Counted from the stretch's first letter, positions 16,881 through 26,805 are shown. The stretch is DNA of 64,000 bases from CAIVVT01 sp963757265 (GCA_963757265.1 CAVWRA010000006.1:124001-188000), one strand, 5' to 3'. Notes: a model not told the origin generated them from the letters alone. Numbers and translations are program-made.

Positions 16881-18908
16881 ATGCCGCTCCGTTTGTTGAC
16901 CTCCCTGGCACTGCTGTGTGCGCTTCTTCCGGCCCAAAAAGCGCCGTTCACGGCAGAGGCCCTGCTCAAGATCAAACGCATCGCCGACCCGCAGGTTTCT
17001 CCCGACGGGCAATGGGTCGCCTTCTCGGTGACGAGCATCGATGTGGAGAAGAACACGCGTCCGCGCCAGATTTGGATCGTGCCGCTGGCCGGCGGAACGC
17101 CGAGGCAGATCACCACGGAAGGCAACAACGACACGCCGCGCTGGTCGCCGGATTCCAGGCGGATCGCCTATGTTTCGACGCGCGGCGGATCGTCGCAAAT
17201 CTGGACGATGAACCCCGATGGCTCGCTCTCCAGGCAGGTGACGAAGCTGGCGAGCGAGGCGTCCGGCGTGAAGTGGAGCCCGGACGGGCGATGGCTGATT
17301 TTCGTCAGCGAAGTGTACCCGGCTTGCAATGCCGACGACGCCTGCAACGCCAGTCGGATCGAGGCCGAAGGGAAGAGCCAGGTCAAGGCGCGAGTTTATA
17401 CTGCGCTGCTATACCGGCATTGGACCGAGTGGCGCGGAGAACGGCGCAAGCACCTGATGGTCGTCGCGCCGGAGGGCGGCGCGGCGCGGGACCTGACGCC
17501 GGGGTTGAAGTTCGATGTGCCGCCGTTTTCGCTGGAGGGCGGAGACGACTACGAGATCTCGCCCGACGGCAAAGAGATCGCCTACGCCGCCGATCTGGAC
17601 GAAGACCAGGCGATGAGCACGAACTGGGAGATCTACACGGTGCCAATCGAGGGCGGCGAGGCGCGCAAGATCTCGACCAGCCCCGGTGCCGACGCCGGAC
17701 CGAAGTACTCGCCCGACGGCAAATGGATTGCCTGGCGGTTGCAGGAGCGCGCGGGATACGAGAGCGACCGCTGGCGGCTGGCGGTTTACAACCGCGAAAG
17801 CGGCCAGATCAGCGTGCTCACGGAAAGCCTGGACCGCCATGTGACGGGCTTCGCGTGGCACCCCGATTCGAAACGGATCGCGTTCACGGTGGATGACCGC
17901 GGAAGGCAGATTGCCCAATTGATCGCCGTGACGGGCGGCGGAACGCGCATCCTCACCGCGGGCAACGCGTTCGTCGACGACCTGCAGTTTACGTCCGACG
18001 GCAGAACGCTGGTGTACACGGAGCAGAGCGGTGCGAGCCCGGTCGAGATCTTCAAGGCACTCTCCGGCGGAGGCACGCCGGTGGCCTTGACGCATCTGAA
18101 CGACGCCCTCCTCAGCGCGTACGATTTGCGCCCGCAGGAGGAGTTCACGACCAGCGGCGCGGAAGGCGCGCTGGTGCACAGCTTCCTGCTGAAGCCGCCG
18201 GGGTTCGATGGGCGGAAGAAGTACCCGGCGTTGATGCTGATTCACGGCGGACCGCAGGGCTCGTGGGGCGAGTCCTGGACGTACCGCTGGAACGCCCAGG
18301 TGTTTGCCGCGGCGGGCTTTGTGGTGGCGATGCCCAATCCACGGGGGTCGGAGGGCTACGGCACGAAATTCACGGATGAAATCAACAGTGATTGGGGCGG
18401 GCGCGCGTACGACGACATTATGGCCGTAACGGACTACGTGGCGAGCCTGCCGTATGTGGATAGCGACCGGATGGCAGCCGCCGGGGGGAGCTACGGCGGA
18501 TACATGGTGGATTGGATCCTGGGCCACACCACGCGCTTCAAGGCCTTGATTTCGCACGCCGGCGTTTACGATCTGCGCAGTGAAACCGGGGCCACCGAGG
18601 AACTATGGTTCCCCGCCTGGGAATTCCTGGGCATGCCGTGGCAACAGCCGGAACTGTACGAGAAGTGGTCGCCATCGACGTATGCCAAGGAGTTCAAGAC
18701 GCCGACGCTAGTGATTCACGGAGAGCTCGATTTCCGCGTCCCATACACACAGGGTTTGCAACTGTTCACGGCGCTGCAGGAGCAGAAAGTGCCCTCGAAG
18801 CTGATCGTGTATCCCGATGAGGGCCACTGGGTGCTGAAGCCGCAGAACAGCCTGCTGTGGTACCGCAGCTTCATCGATTGGATCACCGAGTGGACGGCCA
18901 AGAAGTAG
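16881..18908 (+). CDS. S9 family peptidase (prolyl oligopeptidase/DPP IV type)
   Basis: Exported serine peptidase of 675 residues. A signal peptide (MPLRLLTSLALLCALLPAQ) is followed by a beta-propeller of TolB/WD40-like repeats (SPDGQWVAFSV, SPDSRRIAYVSTRGG, SPDGKEIAYAADLDED). A C-terminal alpha/beta hydrolase domain starts at LMLIHGGPQGSWG. The catalytic Ser is in GGSYGGYM near residue 536, Asp in HGELDFRVP and His in DEGHWVLKP. The start is the ATG at the signal peptide. A TACAAT hexamer lies 6 bases before it, so this gene too may be nearly leaderless. It acts on peptides in the periplasm. Confidence 0.94.
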   Translation: MPLRLLTSLALLCALLPAQKAPFTAEALLKIKRIADPQVSPDGQWVAFSVTSIDVEKNTRPRQIWIVPLAGGTPRQITTEGNNDTPRWSPDSRRIAYVSTRGGSSQIWTMNPDGSLSRQVTKLASEASGVKWSPDGRWLIFVSEVYPACNADDACNASRIEAEGKSQVKARVYTALLYRHWTEWRGERRKHLMVVAPEGGAARDLTPGLKFDVPPFSLEGGDDYEISPDGKEIAYAADLDEDQAMSTNWEIYTVPIEGGEARKISTSPGADAGPKYSPDGKWIAWRLQERAGYESDRWRLAVYNRESGQISVLTESLDRHVTGFAWHPDSKRIAFTVDDRGRQIAQLIAVTGGGTRILTAGNAFVDDLQFTSDGRTLVYTEQSGASPVEIFKALSGGGTPVALTHLNDALLSAYDLRPQEEFTTSGAEGALVHSFLLKPPGFDGRKKYPALMLIHGGPQGSWGESWTYRWNAQVFAAAGFVVAMPNPRGSEGYGTKFTDEINSDWGGRAYDDIMAVTDYVASLPYVDSDRMAAAGGSYGGYMVDWILGHTTRFKALISHAGVYDLRSETGATEELWFPAWEFLGMPWQQPELYEKWSPSTYAKEFKTPTLVIHGELDFRVPYTQGLQLFTALQEQKVPSKLIVYPDEGHWVLKPQNSLLWYRSFIDWITEWTAKK

Positions 18909-18968
18909 AGCGCGCGAGCCCCCACCGGGCGCATCCGAGACAATGGAATTGAGGAGTCGAAGGACACG

Positions 18969-19823
18969 ATGAATGGGCTGAAAACCGCAGTTCTGCTGGG
19001 CCTGATGAGCGGTCTGCTGATTCTCGGCGGACGCCTGGTGGCCGGTCAGAACGGCATGCTGATTGCGCTTTTCATCGCGATCGCGATGAACTTCTTCAGC
19101 TATTTTTTCTCGGAGAAGATCGCCCTGGCCTCCAGCGGCGCGGTGCGGTTGAGCGAGACCGAGAATCCGGAGGTCTTCTGGCGGCTGGCCAGGATCGTGA
19201 AGCCGCTGTGCGACCGCATGGGCCTGCCGATGCCCAAATTGTGGGTGATTCCGCAGCAGGCCCCGAACGCCTTCGCCACGGGCCGCAACCCCGCGCATTC
19301 ATCCGTTGCGGTGACGGCCGGTCTGCTCGAGCTGATGCAGGATCGCGAGATCGAGGGCGTGATCGCGCACGAACTCGGGCATGTGAAAAATCGTGACATA
19401 CTGACCAGTTCCATTGCCGCCACCATCGCTTCGGCCATCACATGGGCCGCGCAGATGGCCTTCTTTTTCGGCGGCCGGCGCGACGACGATGACGACGGCG
19501 GCAGCCCGATCGCGGCGCTGCTGATGATGATGCTGGCGCCGCTGGCGGCGGCCCTCATTCAGATGGCCATCTCGCGCACGCGCGAATTCAGCGCCGACGC
19601 GGCGTCCGCCGAGTACACCGGCAATCCCGATGAACTCGTCTCGGCCCTGCGCAAGCTGGAAACCTATTCGCAGCGGATCCCGATGGACGTGTCTCCGTCT
19701 ATGTCGCACATGTACATCGTCAAACCCTTCAGCGGCGCATCGCTGGCGCGCCTGTTTTCGACACACCCGCCGACCGAGGAGCGCATTGCGCGGCTGCTGA
19801 ACATGGAACGGGGCCGGGCTTGA
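18969..19823 (+). CDS. htpX: Zinc metalloprotease HtpX
   Basis: Membrane-bound M48 protease for quality control of membrane proteins; 284 residues. Two N-terminal membrane segments (AVLLGLMSGLLILGGRLVAG and MLIALFIAIAMNFFSYFFS) precede the zinc motif VIAHELGHVKNRD near residue 134. Another hydrophobic hairpin (SSIAATIASAITWAAQMAFF and LLMMMLAPLAAALIQMAI) follows. The downstream glutamate ligand lies in REFSADAASAEYTG, and SHMYIVKPFSG ... FSTHPPTEERI is the usual C-terminus. Its stop codon overlaps the TTG start of the following methyltransferase gene. Confidence 0.96.
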   Translation: MNGLKTAVLLGLMSGLLILGGRLVAGQNGMLIALFIAIAMNFFSYFFSEKIALASSGAVRLSETENPEVFWRLARIVKPLCDRMGLPMPKLWVIPQQAPNAFATGRNPAHSSVAVTAGLLELMQDREIEGVIAHELGHVKNRDILTSSIAATIASAITWAAQMAFFFGGRRDDDDDGGSPIAALLMMMLAPLAAALIQMAISRTREFSADAASAEYTGNPDELVSALRKLETYSQRIPMDVSPSMSHMYIVKPFSGASLARLFSTHPPTEERIARLLNMERGRA

Positions 19824-20998
19824 ACGACAAACTGAACCTGCCCGCCGTCCAGGTCAGCCGGCGGGGCGAAGAACGCATCGAATCTGGCCACCTGTGGATC
19901 TACGAAGCCGACGTCGCGGGAAGAGGCGGCGCCAAAGGCGGCGACACGGTGCGCGTGATTACGCAACGCGGCCGCACGGCGGGCATCGCCCATTACAGCG
20001 ACGCATCCAAGATCACGCTGCGGCTGTTGTCGCGGCACGCCGAGGCGGCCGACCGGGCTTTTTATCTTCGGCGGCTGCAGGCGGCGGCGAAGCATCGCGC
20101 GCGCGTGGTGGAGAATTCGGATGCCTACCGCCTGGTGCATGCCGAGGGCGACCTGCTACCGGGGCTGATCATCGACGTCTACGCCGACTGCGTGGTGGCT
20201 CAATTCCTGACGCAGGGCATGGAACGGACGCGCGGCGAGATCGTCGGGTGCATCGAAGAGCTGTTGCATCCGCGCTGCGTCGTCGCGCGCAACGATGTGC
20301 CATCGCGCAGGCACGAGAAGCTCGGGGAAACGACCGCGACGCTGCTGGGCGAAGCGCCGGAACGGGCGCCGGTGCGCATGAACGGGCTGACGCTGCTGGC
20401 CGACGTGTTACACGGACAGAAGACCGGCGTGTACCTGGACCAGCGCGAAAACTACGTCGCGGCGGCGCGCTGGGCGCACGGGCGGGCCCTGGATTGCTTC
20501 AGCTCGACGGGCGGCTTCGCGCTGCACATCGCCGCGAAGTGCGATTCGGTGGAAGCCGTGGAATCGTCGCCGGCGGCGCTCGAAGCGGCGCGGGCCAACG
20601 CGGCCGGGAACAACGTCGCGAATGTCAGCTTCCGCGAGGCCGACGTCTTCGAATACCTCTCCGGCTGCGTCCAGGCGCGGCGCAAGTTCCAGACCATCGT
20701 GCTCGACCCGCCGGCATTCGCCAAGTCGAAGCCGGCTGTCGAAGGCGCTTTGAAAGCCTACCGGGAAATCAACCTGAAGGCCTTGAAGCTGCTGGATACA
20801 GGGGGCGTGCTGGTGACCTGCTCGTGCAGCTATCACGTCAGCGAAGCGGCGCTGCTCGAGACTTTGGCGCAAGCGGCTCTGGAGGCCGGCAAGACGCTGC
20901 GCGTCCTGGAGCGCCGGTCGCAGGCACAGGATCACCCGGTCCTGCTCACGGTGCCGGAGACGCTGTACCTGAAGTGCCTGATCGTCGAGGCGCTGTAG
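19820..20998 (+). CDS. rlmI: Class I SAM-dependent rRNA methyltransferase (RlmI-like)
   Basis: PUA-domain 23S rRNA cytosine-C5 methyltransferase family, 392 residues. The N-terminal PUA domain begins VSRRGEERIESGHLWIYEADV. An EEHAD-like middle domain (DLLPGLIIDVYADCVVAQF) precedes the Rossmann methyltransferase fold with LDCFSSTGGFALHIA. The catalytic region is TIVLDPPAFAKSK and VTCSCSYHVS. Translation starts at a TTG that overlaps the htpX stop (TTGA). The last 53 bases overlap the 3' end of the convergent phosphoesterase gene. The symbol is by family; target position not tested. Confidence 0.88.
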   Translation: MNDKLNLPAVQVSRRGEERIESGHLWIYEADVAGRGGAKGGDTVRVITQRGRTAGIAHYSDASKITLRLLSRHAEAADRAFYLRRLQAAAKHRARVVENSDAYRLVHAEGDLLPGLIIDVYADCVVAQFLTQGMERTRGEIVGCIEELLHPRCVVARNDVPSRRHEKLGETTATLLGEAPERAPVRMNGLTLLADVLHGQKTGVYLDQRENYVAAARWAHGRALDCFSSTGGFALHIAAKCDSVEAVESSPAALEAARANAAGNNVANVSFREADVFEYLSGCVQARRKFQTIVLDPPAFAKSKPAVEGALKAYREINLKALKLLDTGGVLVTCSCSYHVSEAALLETLAQAALEAGKTLRVLERRSQAQDHPVLLTVPETLYLKCLIVEAL

Positions 20999-23534
20999 CG
21001 GCTCGTTGAACCGGGTAGGGCACTGAATAGCCCTTCGCCTCCCACCACAGAATGCGATTCATGGTCGCCGTGGGGATGTCGTCCACGTGGTTCGGATTGA
21101 AGCGCAAAGACGCGAGGGCGGCCTCGCGCTGGCGGCCTCTCAAAGAACTCAGGGGCTGGTTCATCTCGGTGAGTGAGATGCGCGGCTGCAGCACCGTGTA
21201 GGGCGTCAGGTCGGCCCGCGGCTGGAAGATGCTGGTCATCGGCCGGGCGGCGGCGAGGAAGCGCGTGCGCGGCGGGATCCGGAAGATCTCCTGGATGGTA
21301 CGAAGCAGGCTGGCGTGGGTATAGTGTGTGGGGTCCAGTGCTCCGCGCCGCACGTGCGGTCCGATGGCGAAGCACACCGTGCGGTGGCCGTCAACGTGGT
21401 CAACCCCGTCTTGGGCGTCGTCCTCGGTGACCAGCACCAGCGTCTGCGCCCAAAAGCTACTCTTTGACAGCGCCTCCACCATGCGGCCCAGCGCGAAATC
21501 GTCGTCAGCCACCATAGCGCGCGGCGTTGGAAAGCCCGGGCGCGTGCCCATGGTGTGGTCGGAGGTGAGGGTGATCACCGCGAGTTCTGGCGCCTGGCGG
21601 TTCTTTTCCCAAGCCCGCAGCCGCTCCAGGAACGCCTCGGCGCGAATCTGGTCGGTGATGTTCATCGTGGATGTGGGATAACTCCGGTCAACCAGCCGGC
21701 CCAGCGCGGGCACGGCGGGCCTGGCTGCCGCGGCTTCGCGCCAGCGCCCCTCCTGGTACATTTTCCAGTACGCTTCCCAGCCCTGCAGATCGCTTTCATT
21801 GATGTCCTTCACGACGCTCGCGGCCGGGTCCCAGCGCGCCGGGTTGGTCGCTTCGCCCATCAGTTTCACATCGATCTGCCGCGGCGCGCCTTGCCAGAAG
21901 AAGCCGGTCGGCGCGACGGTCAGCGCGTCGTCCATGTTCCAGGAGTAACCGCGTGGCGAGGCCGCGAAAGAGCGTTGCACATAGTCCGAAACGAAGGCCA
22001 TGGTCAGCCACTGGTGGCCGTCGAAGCTGATCTCGCTACTGGTATAGAAGTTGTCGAGCAGGACATACTGCTCGGCCAGCGCGTGCTGGTTCGGCGTCAC
22101 GTCGCGGCCGTACATCAGATAACGCGGGTCGCGCTCGCCGCGCGGCAGGTCGGAGAGCACCTGGTCGTAGGTGCGGTTCTCCTTGATGATCAGGAAGACG
22201 TGCCGGATGCCCAGCGAGGCGAGGTTGGCGACGCCGCCCGCGGGTTCGAATTGCGGAGCGTTGGCGGCGCGCACCTCGCGCAGACCCGCGGCGTGGCGTT
22301 CCAACAGCGCGGGAGGGTAGGAGGAGACCGTGCCTTCGTAACTGAGCGTGTTGTGGCCGCCGTCCCGAGTCGCGTTGTTGCCCGTCCCTTTCACCGCGAC
22401 GACGCGCACGCCGCCGTCCACGGCGACGGCCACCGAAACCGGGAACCATGCCGCCGGCAGCGCTCCGACAAAGCGCCACGCCGCGCGCGGGCCTTGTTCG
22501 ACGATGCCCAAGGCGTTGATGCCGGCGCAAGCAACGTAGAGCCTCTTGCCGCCGGGCGCGAACGCCACCGACACGGGCTGGCTGCCGAACGTGCCCTCGG
22601 GGAAAGAGGGGATGCGCACCTCGACGGAGGACATGCGGACGGTGTCGAAGATCGACACAGAATCCGAATGCGCGTTGGCGATAGCGAGCATCGCGCCATC
22701 CTCCGAGATGGCGATGGAGGAAGGCGCGAGGCCAGTCGCATACTCGCTGACGGACCCCGGATTCCGCGGATCGAGAACCGACAACGTGCCGCTGGCCGAG
22801 GATCCCGTCACGGGTTCGGTGAGCACCTCGGACCGCGCCGTGAACGCCGTGGTTTCTCCCGGCTTGGGCCGGCGTCCGCCCCGATTGGCAACGTAGATGC
22901 GGCCGGTCTGCCGGGCGACGGCGATCGCCATCGGCGCAATGCCAACCGGAATTTCGCGCAGCAGTTCGCGATTGTCGGCATCGATCACGGCGACGGTATT
23001 GCTGGCGCTGAGCGTCGCGTAGACCGTTTTGCCGCCCGGTGAAAAGGCCAGCCCGGCGGGCACCGTGTGGCTCTTGAAGCCGAGGCGCTCGGTCCGCTCC
23101 GCGGAACCGTTTGCGCCGAGGGTCGCGATGGCGATGGAATCGTCACGCGAGCCCGTCGTCTCGCAGACCCACAGTTCATGCGTGCCCGCGCGGAACGCCA
23201 GGCCGCCATAGGATGTCGCGCGCGTCAGCACCTCGGCGCGATGGGCCATTGTCGGCGCGTCGAAGATCTCCACGCCGCGCGATCCGAGCACGGCATACCA
23301 GCGTCCTTCAGAGTCGAAAACGCCTTCCACCGGCCGTCCGGCAATGCTCGCCTGATCGCCCCAGGGGCGCAGGATCTGGCTGGTCACCAGCAGCGAGAAG
23401 CCTTCCTTCTGGGGTCCGGCGAAAAGCGAGTTCTTGAGAACCGGGAACAAGGGAGTTTCCACGGACAGCAACACGGCCGCGAATGCGGCGGCCAGCGCGG
23501 CGGGCAACGCGATGCGGCGGAAGGTCACATTCAC
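20946..23534 (-). CDS. YncE-like beta-propeller fused to phosphoesterase domain
   Basis: Exported protein of 862 residues. A signal anchor (LPAALAAAFAAVLLSVETPLF) leads into a seven-bladed YVTN/YncE-like propeller (SPGGKTVYATLSASNTVAVI, NRELLREIPVGIAPMAIAVA, GRIYVANRGGRRPKPGE). From about residue 440 comes a phosphoesterase domain of the alkaline phosphatase superfamily (IRHVFLIIKENRTYDQVLSD). It has metal-site segments NFYTSSEISFDGHQW and LVLVTEDDAQDGVDHVDGH. This domain order is common in Acidobacteria. The likely activity is phosphomono- or phosphodiester hydrolysis; the substrate is unknown. It converges with, and overlaps by 53 bp, the rRNA methyltransferase gene. Confidence 0.9.
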   Translation of the reverse strand: MNVTFRRIALPAALAAAFAAVLLSVETPLFPVLKNSLFAGPQKEGFSLLVTSQILRPWGDQASIAGRPVEGVFDSEGRWYAVLGSRGVEIFDAPTMAHRAEVLTRATSYGGLAFRAGTHELWVCETTGSRDDSIAIATLGANGSAERTERLGFKSHTVPAGLAFSPGGKTVYATLSASNTVAVIDADNRELLREIPVGIAPMAIAVARQTGRIYVANRGGRRPKPGETTAFTARSEVLTEPVTGSSASGTLSVLDPRNPGSVSEYATGLAPSSIAISEDGAMLAIANAHSDSVSIFDTVRMSSVEVRIPSFPEGTFGSQPVSVAFAPGGKRLYVACAGINALGIVEQGPRAAWRFVGALPAAWFPVSVAVAVDGGVRVVAVKGTGNNATRDGGHNTLSYEGTVSSYPPALLERHAAGLREVRAANAPQFEPAGGVANLASLGIRHVFLIIKENRTYDQVLSDLPRGERDPRYLMYGRDVTPNQHALAEQYVLLDNFYTSSEISFDGHQWLTMAFVSDYVQRSFAASPRGYSWNMDDALTVAPTGFFWQGAPRQIDVKLMGEATNPARWDPAASVVKDINESDLQGWEAYWKMYQEGRWREAAAARPAVPALGRLVDRSYPTSTMNITDQIRAEAFLERLRAWEKNRQAPELAVITLTSDHTMGTRPGFPTPRAMVADDDFALGRMVEALSKSSFWAQTLVLVTEDDAQDGVDHVDGHRTVCFAIGPHVRRGALDPTHYTHASLLRTIQEIFRIPPRTRFLAAARPMTSIFQPRADLTPYTVLQPRISLTEMNQPLSSLRGRQREAALASLRFNPNHVDDIPTATMNRILWWEAKGYSVPYPVQRAATAPRRSGTSGTASPAP

Positions 23535-23564
23535 ATTCTAAGAGCGAAAGGCTTCAGCCCCATG

Positions 23565-24632
23565 TCAAGGTCGGGCCGTCTCGGGGTTGACCAGCGCCGG
23601 CGGCGTCTGCATACGTTTCAACTGGCCGCAGGCAGCGTAGATGTCCAGGCCGCGCGGGCGCCGGACGAAACACGGCACGGACTTGCGGACGATGGTCTGG
23701 AATGCAGCTGCGCGCCCGGGGTCGGGCGTCGAGAATGGGATGCCCGGCCCGGGATTCAAGGCGATGAGGTTCAGCTTGCAGTTGAGGTTGGCGAGCAGAC
23801 GGGCGACGCGGCGGGCATCGGCATCGCTGTCGTTGACGCCCTTGAGCAGCACGTATTCGAACGACAGCTTCTCCCAGGCGCGCAAGGGGTAGTTGCGGCA
23901 GGCCTCCAACAGATCCTTCAGATGCCACTTGCGCGTAATGGGCATAATCTCGCAGCGCTGCTCCTCGCTCGATGCGTTGAGCGAAATCGCCAGCCTGGGC
24001 CGCTGCGCGTCCGGCGCCTGGGCGAACTCGGCGATGCGCGGCACGATGCCCGCGCTGGAAACGGTGATGCGCCGCGGGGAGAGGCCGAGGCCCTTCGCGT
24101 CGGTCAGGATCCGCGCGGCTTTCAGAACCTCGGGCACATTCAACAGCGGCTCGCCCTGGCCCATCATCACGATGTTGATGCGCTTCAAGTCCGCCCACAG
24201 GCCGTTGTCGCGCGCGGCGTACAGCACCTGGCCGACGATCTCCCCGGCCGTGAGGTTGCGCTCAAGCCCCATTTGGGCAGTCAGGCAGAACGCGCATCCG
24301 ACGGGGCAGCCGGCCTGCGTGGAAATGCACAGCGTGTCGCGCGCCTGCTCCGGCATGAAGACGGTCTCCACCGTCTTGCCATCCGCGAGCCGCAGCAGGT
24401 AGCGCTTCGTCCCGTCCGTCGATTGGTAGACCGCGGCGGCCTCGGGATAACCGAACGAGCAGCGCCGGGCGAGTTCCTGCCGCAGCGGCTTGGCGAGCGT
24501 CGTCAGCTCGTCGAAGGAAGCCGCACGGCGATGGTACAGCGCTTCGTAGATCTGGCGCGCGCGAAACGCCGGCTCGTCCGCGGGCAACAGCGCGCGAATC
24601 TCTTCGGTTTCGAGTCCCAGTAGCGCCTGCAT
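23565..24632 (-). CDS. rlmN: Dual-specificity RNA methyltransferase RlmN
   Basis: Radical SAM enzyme that methylates C2 of A2503 in 23S rRNA (and A37 in some tRNAs). The radical SAM cluster motif is CPVGCAFC. The N-terminal helical domain (LLGLETEEIRALL ... EPAFRARQIYEALYHR) and family segments NIVMMGQGEPLLN and ISLNASSEEQRCEIMPI are present, along with a C-terminal CGQL carrying the methylated cysteine. I place the start at the ATG before QALLGLETEE because a purine-rich AAGGGGG precedes it. An in-frame ATG ten codons upstream is the alternative. Confidence 0.95.
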   Translation of the reverse strand: MQALLGLETEEIRALLPADEPAFRARQIYEALYHRRAASFDELTTLAKPLRQELARRCSFGYPEAAAVYQSTDGTKRYLLRLADGKTVETVFMPEQARDTLCISTQAGCPVGCAFCLTAQMGLERNLTAGEIVGQVLYAARDNGLWADLKRINIVMMGQGEPLLNVPEVLKAARILTDAKGLGLSPRRITVSSAGIVPRIAEFAQAPDAQRPRLAISLNASSEEQRCEIMPITRKWHLKDLLEACRNYPLRAWEKLSFEYVLLKGVNDSDADARRVARLLANLNCKLNLIALNPGPGIPFSTPDPGRAAAFQTIVRKSVPCFVRRPRGLDIYAACGQLKRMQTPPALVNPETARP

Positions 24633-24703
24633 CGATCTCGCCCCCTTCTTCCGATTGTCCACCCGCGGCCGCCGGCGCGCGGGTTGCTGCGAAGATGGAA
24701 TGA

Positions 24704-25987
24704 ATGACGCTGGAACGGACGGAGGACGAAGTCCGCATGACAGTGCTGCCGAACGGCCTGCGGGTGATCACGCAGGCCATGCCCGCGGTGCGCAGCGTCG
24801 CTGTGGGCTTCTGGATCGGCTCGGGCTCGCGCTCGGAATCGGCCGCTGAGAATGGAGTCTCGCATTTCATCGAACACATGCTCTTCAAGGGCACGCCGTC
24901 GCGCTCCGCCGAGCAGATTGCGCGCGAGATGGATGCCATCGGAGGCCACCTGGACGCGTTTACGGATGTCGAGATGTCCGGCTACACCATGAAGGTGCTG
25001 GATGAACACTTGAGGTTCGCCTTCGAGATTCTGGCCGACATGCTGTGCCATCCGAAATTCGACCCGATCGAGATCGAGAAGGAAAAGGGCGTCATCCTCG
25101 AAGAGCTGAAGATGGTGAACGACGATCCGGAATCGGCGGTCCACGAACTCTTCGTGCGCGACTTCTGGAAGAGCCATCCGCTCGGCCGGCCGATCGCCGG
25201 GACGAAGCGGACCATCGCCGGCTTCCACGAGGACGACCTCCGCGCTTACCATCGGAGCCACTACACGGCGGCTAATGTGACCGTGACCGCGGCGGGCAGT
25301 CTGAATCACGATGCAGTGCTGGCGCTGGTGGAGCGCCACTTCGGCGCGCTGGCGGCGGGCGAGGCGATCCCGATCCAGCCCGCTCCGGAGTGCCGCGCTG
25401 TCTTCCGGTTGAAAAACCGCCGCTCGCTGCAGCAATTGCAGCTCTGCCTGGGGATGCCGGCAGTGGAGGCCGCGCACCCGCTGCACTTCGCCTGTTATAC
25501 GCTGAATGTGATCCTGGGGGGCAGCATGAGTTCGCGCCTGTTTCAGAGCATTCGCGAACGGCAGGGGCTGGCCTATTCGATCTGCTCGGAGCTGAATCTG
25601 CACCGCGACACAGGCTGCCTTGCCGTTTTTGCCGGAACGTCGCCGCAGGCCGGCCGGCGCGTTCTGGAGCTGACATTGGCCGAATTAGGCCGCCTGAAGA
25701 ACGAGCCGGTGCCGGAGGAGGATCTCGGGCGTGCCCGCGAGCACATGAAGGGCGCGCTGCTGTTAAGCCTGGAATCGACCAGCAGCCGGATGAGCAACCT
25801 GGCCCGGCAGTGGTTGACGTACGGCCGTTTCTACTCGTTGGACGAGCTGGCCGCGGCCATCGGCGCGGTCACCGCCGGCGACATCCAGCGGGTTGCGCGG
25901 GAGTTCTTCCAGCCCGGCAAGATCGGGCTGGCGGCCGTCGGGCGGACCGATGAGCTCGGGGTCGCACAAGGAGATCTGATTTGTTGA
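24704..25987 (+). CDS. M16 family zinc peptidase (processing-peptidase type)
   Basis: Pitrilysin-family protease of 427 residues, the size of the active subunit of bacterial M16B enzymes. The inverted zinc motif HFIEH is at residues 54-58, with the distal glutamate in the EKEKGVILEELKM helix. The second half (LQLCLGMPAVEAAHPLHFAC, GGSMSSRLFQSIRERQGLAY) is the non-catalytic mirror domain, with the substrate-binding RxxxxY-like GLAYSI. There is no signal peptide, so it is probably cytoplasmic. It overlaps the start of the TPM gene by 7 bases. Confidence 0.94.
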   Translation: MTLERTEDEVRMTVLPNGLRVITQAMPAVRSVAVGFWIGSGSRSESAAENGVSHFIEHMLFKGTPSRSAEQIAREMDAIGGHLDAFTDVEMSGYTMKVLDEHLRFAFEILADMLCHPKFDPIEIEKEKGVILEELKMVNDDPESAVHELFVRDFWKSHPLGRPIAGTKRTIAGFHEDDLRAYHRSHYTAANVTVTAAGSLNHDAVLALVERHFGALAAGEAIPIQPAPECRAVFRLKNRRSLQQLQLCLGMPAVEAAHPLHFACYTLNVILGGSMSSRLFQSIRERQGLAYSICSELNLHRDTGCLAVFAGTSPQAGRRVLELTLAELGRLKNEPVPEEDLGRAREHMKGALLLSLESTSSRMSNLARQWLTYGRFYSLDELAAAIGAVTAGDIQRVAREFFQPGKIGLAAVGRTDELGVAQGDLIC

Positions 25988-26781
25988 AGCGCTTGGCTCT
26001 ATGGTGGCCCGTAGTTCTCTGTACGCTGTGCGCGGGGCTGCAGGCGGCCGACTTCGCCGCCTTGAAACCTCAGGGCTACGTCAGCGATTTCGCCGAGGTG
26101 GTCAACCAGGGCTCGCGCGAGCAGATCGACGCCTATTGCGCCGGCGTCGAGCAGGCGACCGGCGCGGAGATCGCTCTGGTGACGCTGCGCACCACCGAGG
26201 GCGAGCCAGTTGAGGATGTGGCCAACCTGCTGTACCGCAAATGGGGCGTCGGCCAGAAGAAAACAAACGAAGGCGTTCTTGTTTTGCTCGTCGTGAACGA
26301 TCGCCGCTCGCGCATCGAGGTCGGCTACGGCCTGGAGCCCATCCTCACCGACGGATACGTCGGCAGCGTGCTGCGCAGCCTGAGGCCGTCGCTGCGCAGC
26401 GGGGATTACGCCCAGGCGCTGGCCGACGCGGCGCGTCAGATCGGAGAGAAAATCGCTGCGGCCAAGGGCGTCGCCATCGGCGCGACGGCGCCGCGAAGCG
26501 CGACGCGTCCGCAGCCCGAAGATTCGCCGATCGGCCCGCTGATCATGGCGGGGATCATCTTCCTCCTGTTCCTGTTCGTCCGCGGCCGCGGCTCCGCTTC
26601 GTCTTATGGCGGCGGTTTCTGGGGCTTTCTGACGGGGATGCTGATCGGCAACCTGCTGGGAGGCGGAGGAGGACCTCGCACGCGCGGCGGCGGGGGATTC
26701 GGCGGCTTCGATTCCGGCGACAGCTTTGGCGGATTCGGCGGAGGCGACTCCGGCGGCGGGGGCGCATCGAGTAGCTGGTGA
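25981..26781 (+). CDS. TPM domain-containing membrane protein
   Basis: A 266-residue protein. A signal peptide (LALWWPVVLCTLCAGLQA) is followed by a TPM (TLP18.3/Psb32/MOLO-1) domain (YVSDFAEVVNQGSREQIDAY ... GQKKTNEGVLVLLVVNDRRS, IEVGYGLEPILTDGYVG). A transmembrane helix (PLIMAGIIFLLFLFVRG) and a glycine/serine-rich tail ending GGGASSSW complete it. This is the usual YgcG-like architecture, commonly encoded next to lemA, as here. Function is unresolved; phosphatase activity was reported for a plant relative. Start is a TTG at a proper distance from AAGGAG. Confidence 0.9.
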   Translation: MLKRLALWWPVVLCTLCAGLQAADFAALKPQGYVSDFAEVVNQGSREQIDAYCAGVEQATGAEIALVTLRTTEGEPVEDVANLLYRKWGVGQKKTNEGVLVLLVVNDRRSRIEVGYGLEPILTDGYVGSVLRSLRPSLRSGDYAQALADAARQIGEKIAAAKGVAIGATAPRSATRPQPEDSPIGPLIMAGIIFLLFLFVRGRGSASSYGGGFWGFLTGMLIGNLLGGGGGPRTRGGGGFGGFDSGDSFGGFGGGDSGGGGASSSW

Positions 26782-26805
26782 TGAAACGTATCTCAGGGGA
26801 TTGCC

